DNA from: Pseudomonadota bacterium
GTDB lineage: Bacteria; Desulfobacterota; Desulfobulbia; Desulfobulbales; JAGXFP01
Direction of reading: 5' to 3'
Assembly (NCBI GenBank): GCA_030673265.1
Contig: DAOVJK010000036.1
Location: 1-14,868, forward strand
DNA: 14,868 bases
In this document: piece after piece, positions 6,999 through 14,331 of the stretch
How the letters are laid out: each line of letters opens with the position of its first letter
Position numbering within the stretch: position 1 is the stretch's first letter
Notes under the pieces: model-generated
What the model saw: only the letters and a program-made list of their open reading frames with translations
What the model was told of the DNA's origin: nothing
Database searches by the model: none
Program-made: the position numbers and the translations under genes

Positions 6999-8114
6999 AT
7001 GAAGATGAAAATTTTACTTTTCTTTATTGTCGTGGCCTTATCGGCCCCGGTTAATTCATTTGGAGTTGAGGGACAGTGTGTGGAAGGTGACTGCCAGAAT
7101 GGGCAGGGCACCTGGATGTTTCCTAACGGGTCTAAATTTGTTGGCGGTTGGCAGGAAGGTAAACGACACGGCCAGGTAATCTGGGTTTCGGCTGAAGGAG
7201 AAAAAGACGTTCGTGAGTATAAAAATGGGGTAAGGCAGGGGAAGTGTGTGGAGGGCGACTGCCTGAATGGGATAGGTCTGATCATCTATCCTGATCAATC
7301 CCTGTATGGCGGGTCATTCATGGATGGGCAGAGACAGGGTCAGGGCCGCTGGTCACAGCCTGGCGGCTCTAAATATGATGGATCCTGGCAAAATGATAAA
7401 ATCCAGGGCGCTGGTACCTTGACCTATGCCAATGGTTCAAAATATGTCGGCGGCGTAGATGATGGCAGGCAGCATGGCCAGGGGACCTATACCTTTTCTG
7501 ACGGCAGCAGTTATGTCGGTAAATGGGAGTATGGACAGCAGCAGGGCAATGGCCAGGGGACCCTGCTGAATAGTGATGAGTCCAAATATGTCGGGGGTAT
7601 AAGAGATGGGAAGCCCAATGGTCAAGGAAGGTTTAGCCATCCCGATGGCAGTGAATATGAAGGAGAGTGGCAGAACGGGGTGTACCAGGGGCAGGGTAAA
7701 TATACCTTTGCTGACGGGGCTGAATATGAGGGGGAGTTTAAGGAGGGAGAATTCCACGGCCATGGTTCTTTGACAACCGGTGAAGGCAGCACCTATAGCG
7801 GGGGGCATAAAAACGGTAAGCCGGACGGGCAAGGGACGTATCAGTATGCAAATGGCGCCAGGTATGTGGGAGAATACAAGGAGGGAAAATGCCATGGTTG
7901 GGGAATATATGGCTATCCCGATGGTAAGGAGTATGTGGGCGAATGGCAAAACGGTAAACCGGACGGGCAAGGCACGTTTACATATGCTGATGGCAGTAAG
8001 TATGTAGGTGAATGGCGGGATGGCCAAAAGAATGGCCAGGGGGCTATGGTTAAAGACGGTGTCAGTGTTCTGGCTGGCGTGTGGTTGGCAGGTGTTTTTA
8101 GCGGGGATCAATAA
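6999..8114 (+). CDS. Exported MORN-repeat protein
   Basis: A 371-residue protein with an N-terminal signal peptide (MKMK, hydrophobic core about 5-16, cleavage probably near residues 20-25). The rest is almost entirely MORN repeats of about 23 residues, G-x-G-[TR]-[YFW]-x-[YF]-x-[DN]-G-S-x-Y-x-G-x-[WF]-x-[DN]-G-x, roughly 13 full copies and a decayed last one. Such repeats build an elongated beta-hairpin sheet and usually mediate binding to proteins or lipids. Two segments, CVEGDCQNGQG (C27/C32) and CVEGDCLNGIG (C83/C88), carry a paired cysteine module; as the protein is exported these could be disulfides. GGGG at 6990-6993 precedes ATG 6999; ATG 7005 is an alternative. The gene stands alone, 261 bp after tmRNA and 142 bp before uup. 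Partner and process are unknown. Confidence 0.88.
   Translation: MKMKILLFFIVVALSAPVNSFGVEGQCVEGDCQNGQGTWMFPNGSKFVGGWQEGKRHGQVIWVSAEGEKDVREYKNGVRQGKCVEGDCLNGIGLIIYPDQSLYGGSFMDGQRQGQGRWSQPGGSKYDGSWQNDKIQGAGTLTYANGSKYVGGVDDGRQHGQGTYTFSDGSSYVGKWEYGQQQGNGQGTLLNSDESKYVGGIRDGKPNGQGRFSHPDGSEYEGEWQNGVYQGQGKYTFADGAEYEGEFKEGEFHGHGSLTTGEGSTYSGGHKNGKPDGQGTYQYANGARYVGEYKEGKCHGWGIYGYPDGKEYVGEWQNGKPDGQGTFTYADGSKYVGEWRDGQKNGQGAMVKDGVSVLAGVWLAGVFSGDQ
7809..7980 (+). repeat. Near-identical DNA repeats within the MORN gene
   Basis: The segment at about 7810-7840 recurs at about 7948-7978 with only a few base differences (both encode NGKPDGQGT), 138 bases apart, which is exactly two 69-base MORN units. This points to recent duplication or gene conversion of a two-repeat block in the 3' part of the gene, while earlier repeats are more diverged. 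Confidence 0.6.
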
Positions 8115-8132
8115 ACGCTTGCTGCCAATTAT

Positions 8133-8162
8133 TTGACGATGCTGAGCTGCTGTCATTATGAG
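8133..8162 (+). promoter_or_regulatory. Possible promoter for uup-terB
   Basis: TTGACG (8133-8138) and TATGAG (8157-8162), separated by 18 bases, lie 95 bases upstream of the uup start. The match is partial. A small hairpin AACCAA-GGT-TTGGTT near 8207-8221 follows in the leader without a T-run. Confidence 0.3.
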
Positions 8163-8256
8163 TTTAAAGGTTTTTCCCATGTGTCAAAAGATAATACGGC
8201 TTAAAACCAAGGTTTGGTTGGCGGCAGTAATTTTATCAAGAGGTTGTTCTTAAGTT

Positions 8257-10170
8257 ATGGCGTTAATAGATTTGCAGGATATATCCCTCGCCTTCGGCGG
8301 GGCACCATTGTTTAACGGGATCAGTCTGCAGATTGAGGCCGGTGAGCGGGTCTGTCTGATAGGGCGGAACGGTGAGGGTAAATCTACCCTGATGAAATTG
8401 ATCGCCGGAGAGATTGACTCAGATAGCGGCAAGATATTCAGGCAGCAGGGGCTGGTGATTGCCCGCCTGCGCCAGGAGGTGCCCAGTCATATTTCCGGTA
8501 GTATCTATGATGTGGTGGCCGGCGGAATTGGCGAGTTGCTGGAGTTGTTGGCCAGACACCACGCAGTCATCAATCGTTTGGCTGACGGCCACGACGCCGA
8601 GTTACTTGACGAGCTGGCGGCGGTGGAGCAGGAAATGGCTACGGCTGATGCCTGGCAGGCCGAGCAGAGGATCGAGTCGGTGTTGTCCCGCCTGCAACTT
8701 GATGCCGAGCAGGAGTTCGCCAGCCTCTCCGGCGGGATGAAAAGGCGGGTCTTGCTGGCCCGGGCTCTGGTCAATGATCCTGATCTGTTACTTCTCGATG
8801 AACCAACCAACCATCTCGATCTGGCGGCAATTTCCTGGCTGGAGGAATTCCTCTTGTCCTGCAAGTGCGCCCTTCTCTTTGTGACCCATGATCGGCAGTT
8901 ACTTAAAAAAATTGCCACCAGAATTATTGATTTGGAGCGGGGCCTTGTGACGAGCTGGCCTGGTGATTATGCCACTTATCTCAGGCGTAAAGAGGATATG
9001 TTGGCCGAGGAGGTTGTTCATAATGCCCGTTTCGACAAGAAATTAGCTCAGGAAGAGGTTTGGATCCGCAAAGGGATCAAGGCGCGACGAACCCGTAATG
9101 AAGGGCGGGTCAGGGAGTTGCTGGAGTTGCGGCGCAGTCGTCAGGCCCGGCGCGAGCAGCTTGGTAAGGTCCGGATGGATATCACTGCGGCGGGTAAGTC
9201 CGGCAAACTGGTGGCAGCTTTGAAAAAGGTCAGCTTTCGCTACGAGGACAGGCCGGTAATTGAGGCTTTTTCCACCACCTTAATCCGGGGGGATAAGATT
9301 GGCATTATCGGGCCCAACGGCGCTGGCAAGACCACCCTGTTACGGCTTATGCTGGGCGATCTTGACCCTGATAATGGCGAGATAAGGCTCGGCACCAACT
9401 TGCAACCGGTCTATTTTGATCAACAGCGCGCCCAGCTTGATCCGGACAAGACTGTGCTTGAGAATCTCGGCGATGGCGGTGACAGCATCGAAATCAACGG
9501 TCGGCAGCGCCATATTATCGGCTACCTGGGAGATTTCCTCTTCACTCCGGACCGGGTGCGCTCTCCGGTCAGGATTCTTTCCGGCGGTGAGCGGAACCGT
9601 CTGTTACTCGCCAAACTTTTTGCCAAGCCGTCCAATGTTCTGGTGCTTGACGAGCCGACCAATGATCTCGATATGGAGACTTTGGAGCTTCTTGAGGAGC
9701 TTTTGATGGAATACAAGGGCACGGTCCTGCTGGTCAGTCATGATCGGGCCTTTCTAAATAATGTGGTGACCAGCACCATCGTTTTTGAAGGCGAGGGCCG
9801 GCTTCAGGAGTATGTTGGCGGCTATGATGATTGGTTGCAGCAGCGTCCGGTTGTGCCAGAGGGCAAAGCGGTAAAACAAGAATCTGAAAAGGAGCAAACG
9901 CCAACCAACTCAATACCACCCCGTAAACTTACTTTCAAGGAAGCCAAGGAGTTGGAAGTTTTACCGGCAAAGATCGAAGAGATGGAAGTTGAACAACAAG
10001 AGCTCTACGAGACCATGGCCGATCAGAATTTATATCAGGGTGATGGCGCCGCTGTTGCACAAGCCAAGAACCGTCTCGAAGAACTTGAGGGCTTGCTGGC
10101 GGTAGCTTATCATTGTTGGGAGGAGCTTGAGGCTTGTCAGGAAGCATATCTATCTTTTAAAAAGCAATAG
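8257..10170 (+). CDS. uup: ABC-F family ATPase Uup
   Basis: A 637-residue soluble protein with two ABC ATPase domains and no membrane segments, as in ABC-F proteins; E. coli Uup has 635. Domain 1: Walker A GRNGEGKST (36-44), signature LSGGMKRR (157-164), Walker B LLLLDEPTNHLD (177-188). Domain 2: GPNGAGKTT (352-360), LSGGERNR (441-448), VLVLDEPTNDLD (461-472). The interdomain linker (about 240-320) is rich in Arg/Lys, and the C-terminus (about 560-637) is a charged coiled coil, the feature that sets Uup apart from EttA and supports nucleic-acid binding. Both domains look catalytically intact. Uup is linked to ribosome function and to tolerance of DNA recombination intermediates. The ribosome site is weak (AAGAGG 13 bases upstream). 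It probably forms an operon with the TerB-domain gene 23 bp downstream. Confidence 0.92.
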   Translation: MALIDLQDISLAFGGAPLFNGISLQIEAGERVCLIGRNGEGKSTLMKLIAGEIDSDSGKIFRQQGLVIARLRQEVPSHISGSIYDVVAGGIGELLELLARHHAVINRLADGHDAELLDELAAVEQEMATADAWQAEQRIESVLSRLQLDAEQEFASLSGGMKRRVLLARALVNDPDLLLLDEPTNHLDLAAISWLEEFLLSCKCALLFVTHDRQLLKKIATRIIDLERGLVTSWPGDYATYLRRKEDMLAEEVVHNARFDKKLAQEEVWIRKGIKARRTRNEGRVRELLELRRSRQARREQLGKVRMDITAAGKSGKLVAALKKVSFRYEDRPVIEAFSTTLIRGDKIGIIGPNGAGKTTLLRLMLGDLDPDNGEIRLGTNLQPVYFDQQRAQLDPDKTVLENLGDGGDSIEINGRQRHIIGYLGDFLFTPDRVRSPVRILSGGERNRLLLAKLFAKPSNVLVLDEPTNDLDMETLELLEELLMEYKGTVLLVSHDRAFLNNVVTSTIVFEGEGRLQEYVGGYDDWLQQRPVVPEGKAVKQESEKEQTPTNSIPPRKLTFKEAKELEVLPAKIEEMEVEQQELYETMADQNLYQGDGAAVAQAKNRLEELEGLLAVAYHCWEELEACQEAYLSFKKQ

Positions 10171-10193
10171 TCAGTCACCGGGAGGGGTTACGT

Positions 10194-10655
10194 ATGTTGG
10201 CCGTTATAAGAAATATCATTGAGGGCAAGAGCGGTAAAGGCAAGGAAAGCATCGAAGATCTCGAGCAGAAAAAGCATGTCGCGGCCGGAGTGCTGCTTTT
10301 GGAGGCAGCCCATATTGACAATGAATGCACTGCAGAAGAGATGGAGCATATTGTCGCAACCCTCAGAGCCAAGTTTGATCTGTCTGATAATTGTGTCGCC
10401 GAGCTGCTCGAACTGGCCCATAATGGCAGGGAAGAGGCCATTGACCTCTGGCAGTTTACCAATCATGTAAACCGGCATTTCTCACCGGCAGAAAAATTAG
10501 CGGTAATGGAAGATGTTTGGCGGATAGTCTTTTTAGACGGGCAACTGGAAAAACATGAAGATCATTATGCCCATAAACTTGCCAACCTCCTCCGCCTGAG
10601 CCATAAACAGATGATCGATGCCAAGCTGAGGGCCCGGGATCAAATGGCAGGGTAG
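10194..10655 (+). CDS. TerB-domain protein (tellurite-resistance TerB/DjlA-like family)
   Basis: A 153-residue, wholly helical-looking cytoplasmic protein. After a short basic start (residues 1-20), residues about 28-148 fit the TerB helical bundle, with two acidic repeats: AAHIDNECTAEEMEHI (first metal-type site) and VFLDGQLEKHEDHYAHKLANLLRLS (second), each preceded by hydrophobic helices. TerB-like domains bind metal ions weakly and occur in proteins unrelated to tellurium, so the name does not imply resistance, and no terC, terD or terZ gene is near. A strong GGAGGGG site lies 6 bases before ATG 10194, and the gene starts 23 bp after uup, which suggests cotranscription. The role is unknown. 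The gap 10656-10770 before the convergent gene shows no convincing terminator. Confidence 0.8.
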   Translation: MLAVIRNIIEGKSGKGKESIEDLEQKKHVAAGVLLLEAAHIDNECTAEEMEHIVATLRAKFDLSDNCVAELLELAHNGREEAIDLWQFTNHVNRHFSPAEKLAVMEDVWRIVFLDGQLEKHEDHYAHKLANLLRLSHKQMIDAKLRARDQMAG

Positions 10656-10770
10656 TCTAGAGTATAGTGATTCTGGTCAGATATACGGTGAAACCTCAGG
10701 GGGGTAGCGTGATCAGTTGAGTTGATTTTTCGTCCTAAGTCTCTATTTGATCAAAGCCCTGGGTTGTGTC

Positions 10771-11253
10771 TTATTCCAGCATCTTGCCGCCTATGAAATT
10801 ATCGTTGATATGTTTGACCTGGCAGGTCCGATTGATCTTGCCTTTGGCGTTGCTGCTGTCCAACCTGAAACTCAGCAGGACAAAGTCACCAGCATTTATC
10901 CCGTGGTCGTCCAGCACGATGAAGCCAATCCCCCCTTTTGATAGGTCAATTATCCTGCAGTTGGGTTTTTCCGGGTCGGACTGGATGCTCTCCCAATGGA
11001 TATCGGCGCGAGCCTTTTTCTCTTCCTTCCAGTTGGCGATGATCTCGTAAAAGCCCGGGAAATCCACTTGCTTGCGTGTTTTGTCGCGAAATTCGACTTC
11101 CACTAAAAAAACATTTTTACAGCTGCATTTTACTTTGAGGTGGTGCTTGGCGCCCAGGGCGGATATTGACACTTTGGTAATCTTTTGGCAGCTTGGGCAA
11201 TTTATGTCGGCACTATTCCTCTGGTCATCAATGTAGGTCTTGGTTGTATCCAT
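10771..11253 (-). CDS. PilZ-domain protein with N-terminal Cys-cluster (zinc-ribbon-like)
   Basis: A 160-residue cytoplasmic protein. The N-terminal 50 residues hold CPSC (C19, C22) and CSC (C43, C45) in a zinc-ribbon-like arrangement. The rest is PilZ-like, with both cyclic-di-GMP motifs visible: RDKTR (R56-R60, RxxxR) and DLSKGG (D103, S105, G108, DxSxxG), followed by GDFVLLSFRL and a closing strand pair. The distance between the motifs (about 42 residues) is longer than the common 20-30. PilZ domains sense c-di-GMP and control pili, flagella or exopolysaccharide; pili genes and an exopolysaccharide pair are both in this window, but a direct link is inference. An AGGGG ribosome site lies 7 bases before the ATG (11253). 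It converges on the uup-terB genes. Confidence 0.8.
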   Translation of the reverse strand: MDTTKTYIDDQRNSADINCPSCQKITKVSISALGAKHHLKVKCSCKNVFLVEVEFRDKTRKQVDFPGFYEIIANWKEEKKARADIHWESIQSDPEKPNCRIIDLSKGGIGFIVLDDHGINAGDFVLLSFRLDSSNAKGKINRTCQVKHINDNFIGGKMLE

Positions 11254-11652
11254 TATTTGCCCCTGATGTTTTTATGGAAAGTGGTACGATAAGTCATAGC
11301 AGAGAGAAAGTCCTGATTTTATTCTGTGTTAAGTGCATCTTGCCCGTAGGAACATCTTAGACTAGATTGACTAGTAGATTCAAGTCCCAAGTGCAACAGT
11401 AGGAACCAACCGATTGACTGCAATTCAGACTGGATTTGGGTCAAGGACCTCTGTCTGGCCTCTTCCTGAGTTTCTCCTGACCTTCAGCTGTCTCACTTGA
11501 TGGTGGATATACCCTCCATCTCCATTGTAACTTGACCGTCGAGGGTCGTTAACTGACATGTGGTGTTTTAGCACTATTGAGATGGATCACTGCTGGTCTC
11601 AAGATCCACTAGTTCTGTTCCCCGTACGACGAATTATAGCTCCCCGATTAAG
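11254..11652. other. 399-bp gene-free interval between the PilZ gene and the polymerase gene
   Basis: Both neighbours read leftward, so this should hold the end of the polymerase transcript and the promoter of the PilZ gene. No frame longer than about 45 codons has support, no recognisable protein remnant was found in translation on either strand, and there is no hairpin with T-run next to the polymerase stop codon. It does hold a pair of composite direct repeats (separate entry) and a few short inverted repeats such as GGTC-AAG-GACC. It may be a regulatory region or a decayed gene. Confidence 0.5.
11346..11427. repeat. Pair of composite direct repeats upstream of the PilZ gene
   Basis: Three blocks occur twice in the same order: GTAGGAAC (11346-11353 and 11399-11406), GATTGACT (11365-11372 and 11412-11419), ATTCA (11378-11382 and 11423-11427). 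Spacers between blocks differ (11 and 5 bases; 5 and 3 bases). The unit starts are 53 bp apart, and the pair lies 93-174 bp upstream of the PilZ start codon. It may be a doubled protein-binding site or the trace of an old tandem duplication. Confidence 0.5.
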
Positions 11653-14331
11653 CTAATGCCCTGAGTTGGGAACACCTAAATTTTTCAGCCTGAGTCGGGC
11701 TTCACTGTTGCCAGGATTTCTGGACAGGATCCGCTGATATTCCCGGCGCGCTTCAAGTTTCCTGCCCATCTGCAGGTAGGCATCACCCAGGATGATTCTG
11801 ACTCCGGTGGTGCCTGGCAGGGCTTTGATTCCTTTGTTGACCGCAGCTAGGGCCAGATCGTATTTACGTTCCCGGTAATAGTAATTAAAGATCTCTCTGA
11901 TATGCCACGGTTTGAGGTCCTCTGCCTTGCCCATGAGTTTGACGGCCTGCCGGTACTCCTGCGCCGCTTCGGGAGCGCGGCCGATAGCGGCCAGGAAAGA
12001 GGCAAGTTTTATTTGGGGATAAATGCTAGAAGGGGCCAGGAATACCGCAAGTCGGAAGGCGGTCTCTGCTTCCGTCAGTAATTCGGATTTATGCAAGAGC
12101 TTACCAAGATTGATCCAGCTCAGCTCATCATCTGGAAAACGGGCGACTTCCTGCCGGGTTAACCGTAAGGCATCCTCAACCATCTTTTGGCGCATGTAGT
12201 AATTGGCGACCATACGATAGGGTCTTGGCGTAATCTCTTGGTTGTTTTTCAGCATGGACTCAATCTGACGGAAGACCTCGGTTGTTTCATCCAGGCGGCC
12301 AATTTGTTCCAGAAAACGAGCCAGGGTCAGCCTGGATTTAATCCCGTCCGGCAAGATTTCATGTAATTCCGCCCCGTTAAAGCCGGCTGCCGTCAGTATA
12401 GCTAATTGGCCGGTTAGTTGGCGTGGGTTCAGGGTTAATCCGGCCTGCAATTGCTTGAAGCCTCTAGCTGGTTTCTTCTGGCCGATCAGCCAGTTGCCGT
12501 ACTGCAGATGAAATTCAGGGGTTATCGGGTTTACTATGGTTGCGGCACGAATCAGCGGCTCAGGGTCGACCCCGGTTTTAACAGTGCTCAAGAAGATACC
12601 GTACCGTTGCAGGTACTCACCTTTGAGCGGGGCAAGTTCGATGGCGTAACGATATGCTGTAGAGGCGGATTCATTGTTGTGCAGGAATGACTCGATATTG
12701 GCCTGCAGGTAGAAATTCCTAGCCGCCAGCGGGTCGAGCTGTACCGCCAGATCGGCTCGGGTTTTTATGGCCAGCAGTTTTTCTCCGGGAATATTTGTAT
12801 TCAGAGAGATATGTCTGACGGCATTAAAATGACCGGTTGCTATCATGGCCCGGATGTTGTGTAAGAGCCCGGCCAAAAGTAACAGGGTGACGACCATGAT
12901 TGGGACCAGTAGCTTTTTCCCGGTGGAGTCATACGTTGCTAACAGTGATTTCCTACCTGTATGCCGCTTGCTTACCGCGCCGGAGACCAGCAGACCGCAG
13001 ATAGTGAAGAAGTAAAGCCCGTTTGCGCCGTTATAAAGATTAAAGTCCGTTAGGCTGTGCAGGAAGATCGCGATCATCCCGGTCAGAGAGGCGCCCCACA
13101 GGTAAACGGCAAATTGGTCATGGCGGTTATGAACCATCTGGCTTGTTGATCTGATTAGCCTGAACAGGAACCCCCCGAGCAGGAGTATGCCGATCAGGCC
13201 GGTGGTAGCCAGCAGTTCGAGGTAATCGTTGTGGGCATGATCAATTATCCAGTTGCCAAAACTAAAGGTCTGGTATCTGGGGAATACTGCTTTAAAAGAT
13301 CCGGCCCCGCTGCCGGTCAGTAGAAAATCTTTGATCATTGACAGAGTATCCTGCCAGATCAGGAAGCGGCTATCATAGATTCCATCAGCGGTTTTGATTT
13401 TCAGGAATCGTTCAATGATCGGTTCCCAGCCGAACCAACCAGCGAAGATCAGAGTGGCGGTAGGCACCAGGATAAAGAACAAACCTTGGCTACTAATCTG
13501 TTTCATGCGGCCCAGGATGAGAGTCAAACAGAACAGGGAAAGGCAGAGGCTGATTATGCCACCTCTGGAGAGACTGACGAAGATCGAAGTGGCAATGACG
13601 GTGGCGGCAACGCCAGCAAGCGTATGAGAGGTCAGCTGCGGGTTGCTGAAAAAATTGATAAATCTCTCTCTGAAAGAGAGCAGAACTTCTCTGGCGGGCC
13701 TGCTCCAGAGGAATAGGCAGAGGGCCAGAGGGAAGATCATTTCCATATAACCGGCAAAGTGATTGCGGTAGACATAAGGACCCATCGCGGTATTGTTTGG
13801 TGCGGCCCGGAACCAGTAGATAAGGCTGTTTGCCGTAACTTTCTGGGCGATCGCCTGTACGGCTATCAAGGCGCCGGTATATACCAAGATGCGTAGTGTT
13901 GTTTTAAGCCGCCGGCGTTTGGAGCCGAACTGAATAGTTAGAAAATAGATAGCGGCATAGGCCGAGAAGCGGAAAAATTCGCCAAGGGTGGCCTTCTTGT
14001 CAATGGTAATTGATAGCCATCCAAGGGGCTTAATCAGGCCAATAGTGCTCTCGTATAGTTCATATGTGGCTGGGGAGATAAGCCGGACAACTGATCCCGG
14101 TAGCGGCAGTAATTGGAGGAGGAAGAAACCTGGCAGTAGCAGGATAAAGAGCAGACCTGGCGTTTCCAGTAGGGGCCGGCGGCGGTGACGATATCTGCTT
14201 AATAAAAATAGGAGAGCGGCTGCAAACACCGTGCTTTCCATGAAAGTCAGGGACCAGGGTTCGCAGGTGCCGAAGGCCAGGGGGGCAACAATGAGGGCCA
14301 GGAGATAGAGAAAGAATGAGGCCTTAGTCAT
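11653..14331 (-). CDS. O-antigen polymerase/ligase-family (Wzy_C) membrane protein fused to TPR domain
   Basis: With the start chosen here, 892 residues. Residues about 1-490 hold many hydrophobic membrane helices and the Wzy_C/WaaL-type motifs YRNHFAGY (about 188-195), SLSRGG (about 253-258) and DHAHNDYLE (about 364-372), the last including the histidine of the periplasmic loop in ligases. Residues about 510-892 form tetratricopeptide repeats (for example SWINLGKLLHKSELLTEAE). Such proteins polymerise or ligate lipid-linked polysaccharide at the inner membrane, with the TPR part possibly docking partners. The frame is open back to 14376, but ATG 14331 is preferred: it is preceded by an AGGG site 10 bases upstream and its ATGACTAA overlaps the upstream stop codon by 8 bases, a standard coupled start. 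Polymerase or ligase cannot be decided from sequence alone. Confidence 0.87.
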   Translation of the reverse strand: MTKASFFLYLLALIVAPLAFGTCEPWSLTFMESTVFAAALLFLLSRYRHRRRPLLETPGLLFILLLPGFFLLQLLPLPGSVVRLISPATYELYESTIGLIKPLGWLSITIDKKATLGEFFRFSAYAAIYFLTIQFGSKRRRLKTTLRILVYTGALIAVQAIAQKVTANSLIYWFRAAPNNTAMGPYVYRNHFAGYMEMIFPLALCLFLWSRPAREVLLSFRERFINFFSNPQLTSHTLAGVAATVIATSIFVSLSRGGIISLCLSLFCLTLILGRMKQISSQGLFFILVPTATLIFAGWFGWEPIIERFLKIKTADGIYDSRFLIWQDTLSMIKDFLLTGSGAGSFKAVFPRYQTFSFGNWIIDHAHNDYLELLATTGLIGILLLGGFLFRLIRSTSQMVHNRHDQFAVYLWGASLTGMIAIFLHSLTDFNLYNGANGLYFFTICGLLVSGAVSKRHTGRKSLLATYDSTGKKLLVPIMVVTLLLLAGLLHNIRAMIATGHFNAVRHISLNTNIPGEKLLAIKTRADLAVQLDPLAARNFYLQANIESFLHNNESASTAYRYAIELAPLKGEYLQRYGIFLSTVKTGVDPEPLIRAATIVNPITPEFHLQYGNWLIGQKKPARGFKQLQAGLTLNPRQLTGQLAILTAAGFNGAELHEILPDGIKSRLTLARFLEQIGRLDETTEVFRQIESMLKNNQEITPRPYRMVANYYMRQKMVEDALRLTRQEVARFPDDELSWINLGKLLHKSELLTEAETAFRLAVFLAPSSIYPQIKLASFLAAIGRAPEAAQEYRQAVKLMGKAEDLKPWHIREIFNYYYRERKYDLALAAVNKGIKALPGTTGVRIILGDAYLQMGRKLEARREYQRILSRNPGNSEARLRLKNLGVPNSGH

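Noticed and set aside
7437..8180. 247-codon minus-strand frame opposite the MORN gene
   Set aside because: It is a by-product of the repetitive codon pattern of the MORN repeats; the plus-strand protein is clearly the real one.
10692..10766. Distant inverted repeat AACCTCAGGG / CCCTGGGTT between the convergent terB-like and PilZ genes
   Set aside because: A bulged 9-bp pairing across a loop of about 55 bases with no T-run is too weak to call a terminator.
11425..11559. 44-codon minus-strand frame (MSVNDPRR...) in the gene-free interval
   Set aside because: No ribosome site, no recognisable domain, and composition unlike the neighbouring genes.
11577..11607. Interleaved inverted repeats TTGAGA/TCTCAA and GGATC/GATCC resembling a pseudoknot
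   Set aside because: One connecting loop would have zero bases across a 6-bp stem, which is not a workable H-type geometry; probably chance.
11633..11638. TATAAT on the minus strand just after the polymerase gene
   Set aside because: No -35 element at 16-18 bases upstream and nearly 400 bases to the next start codon.
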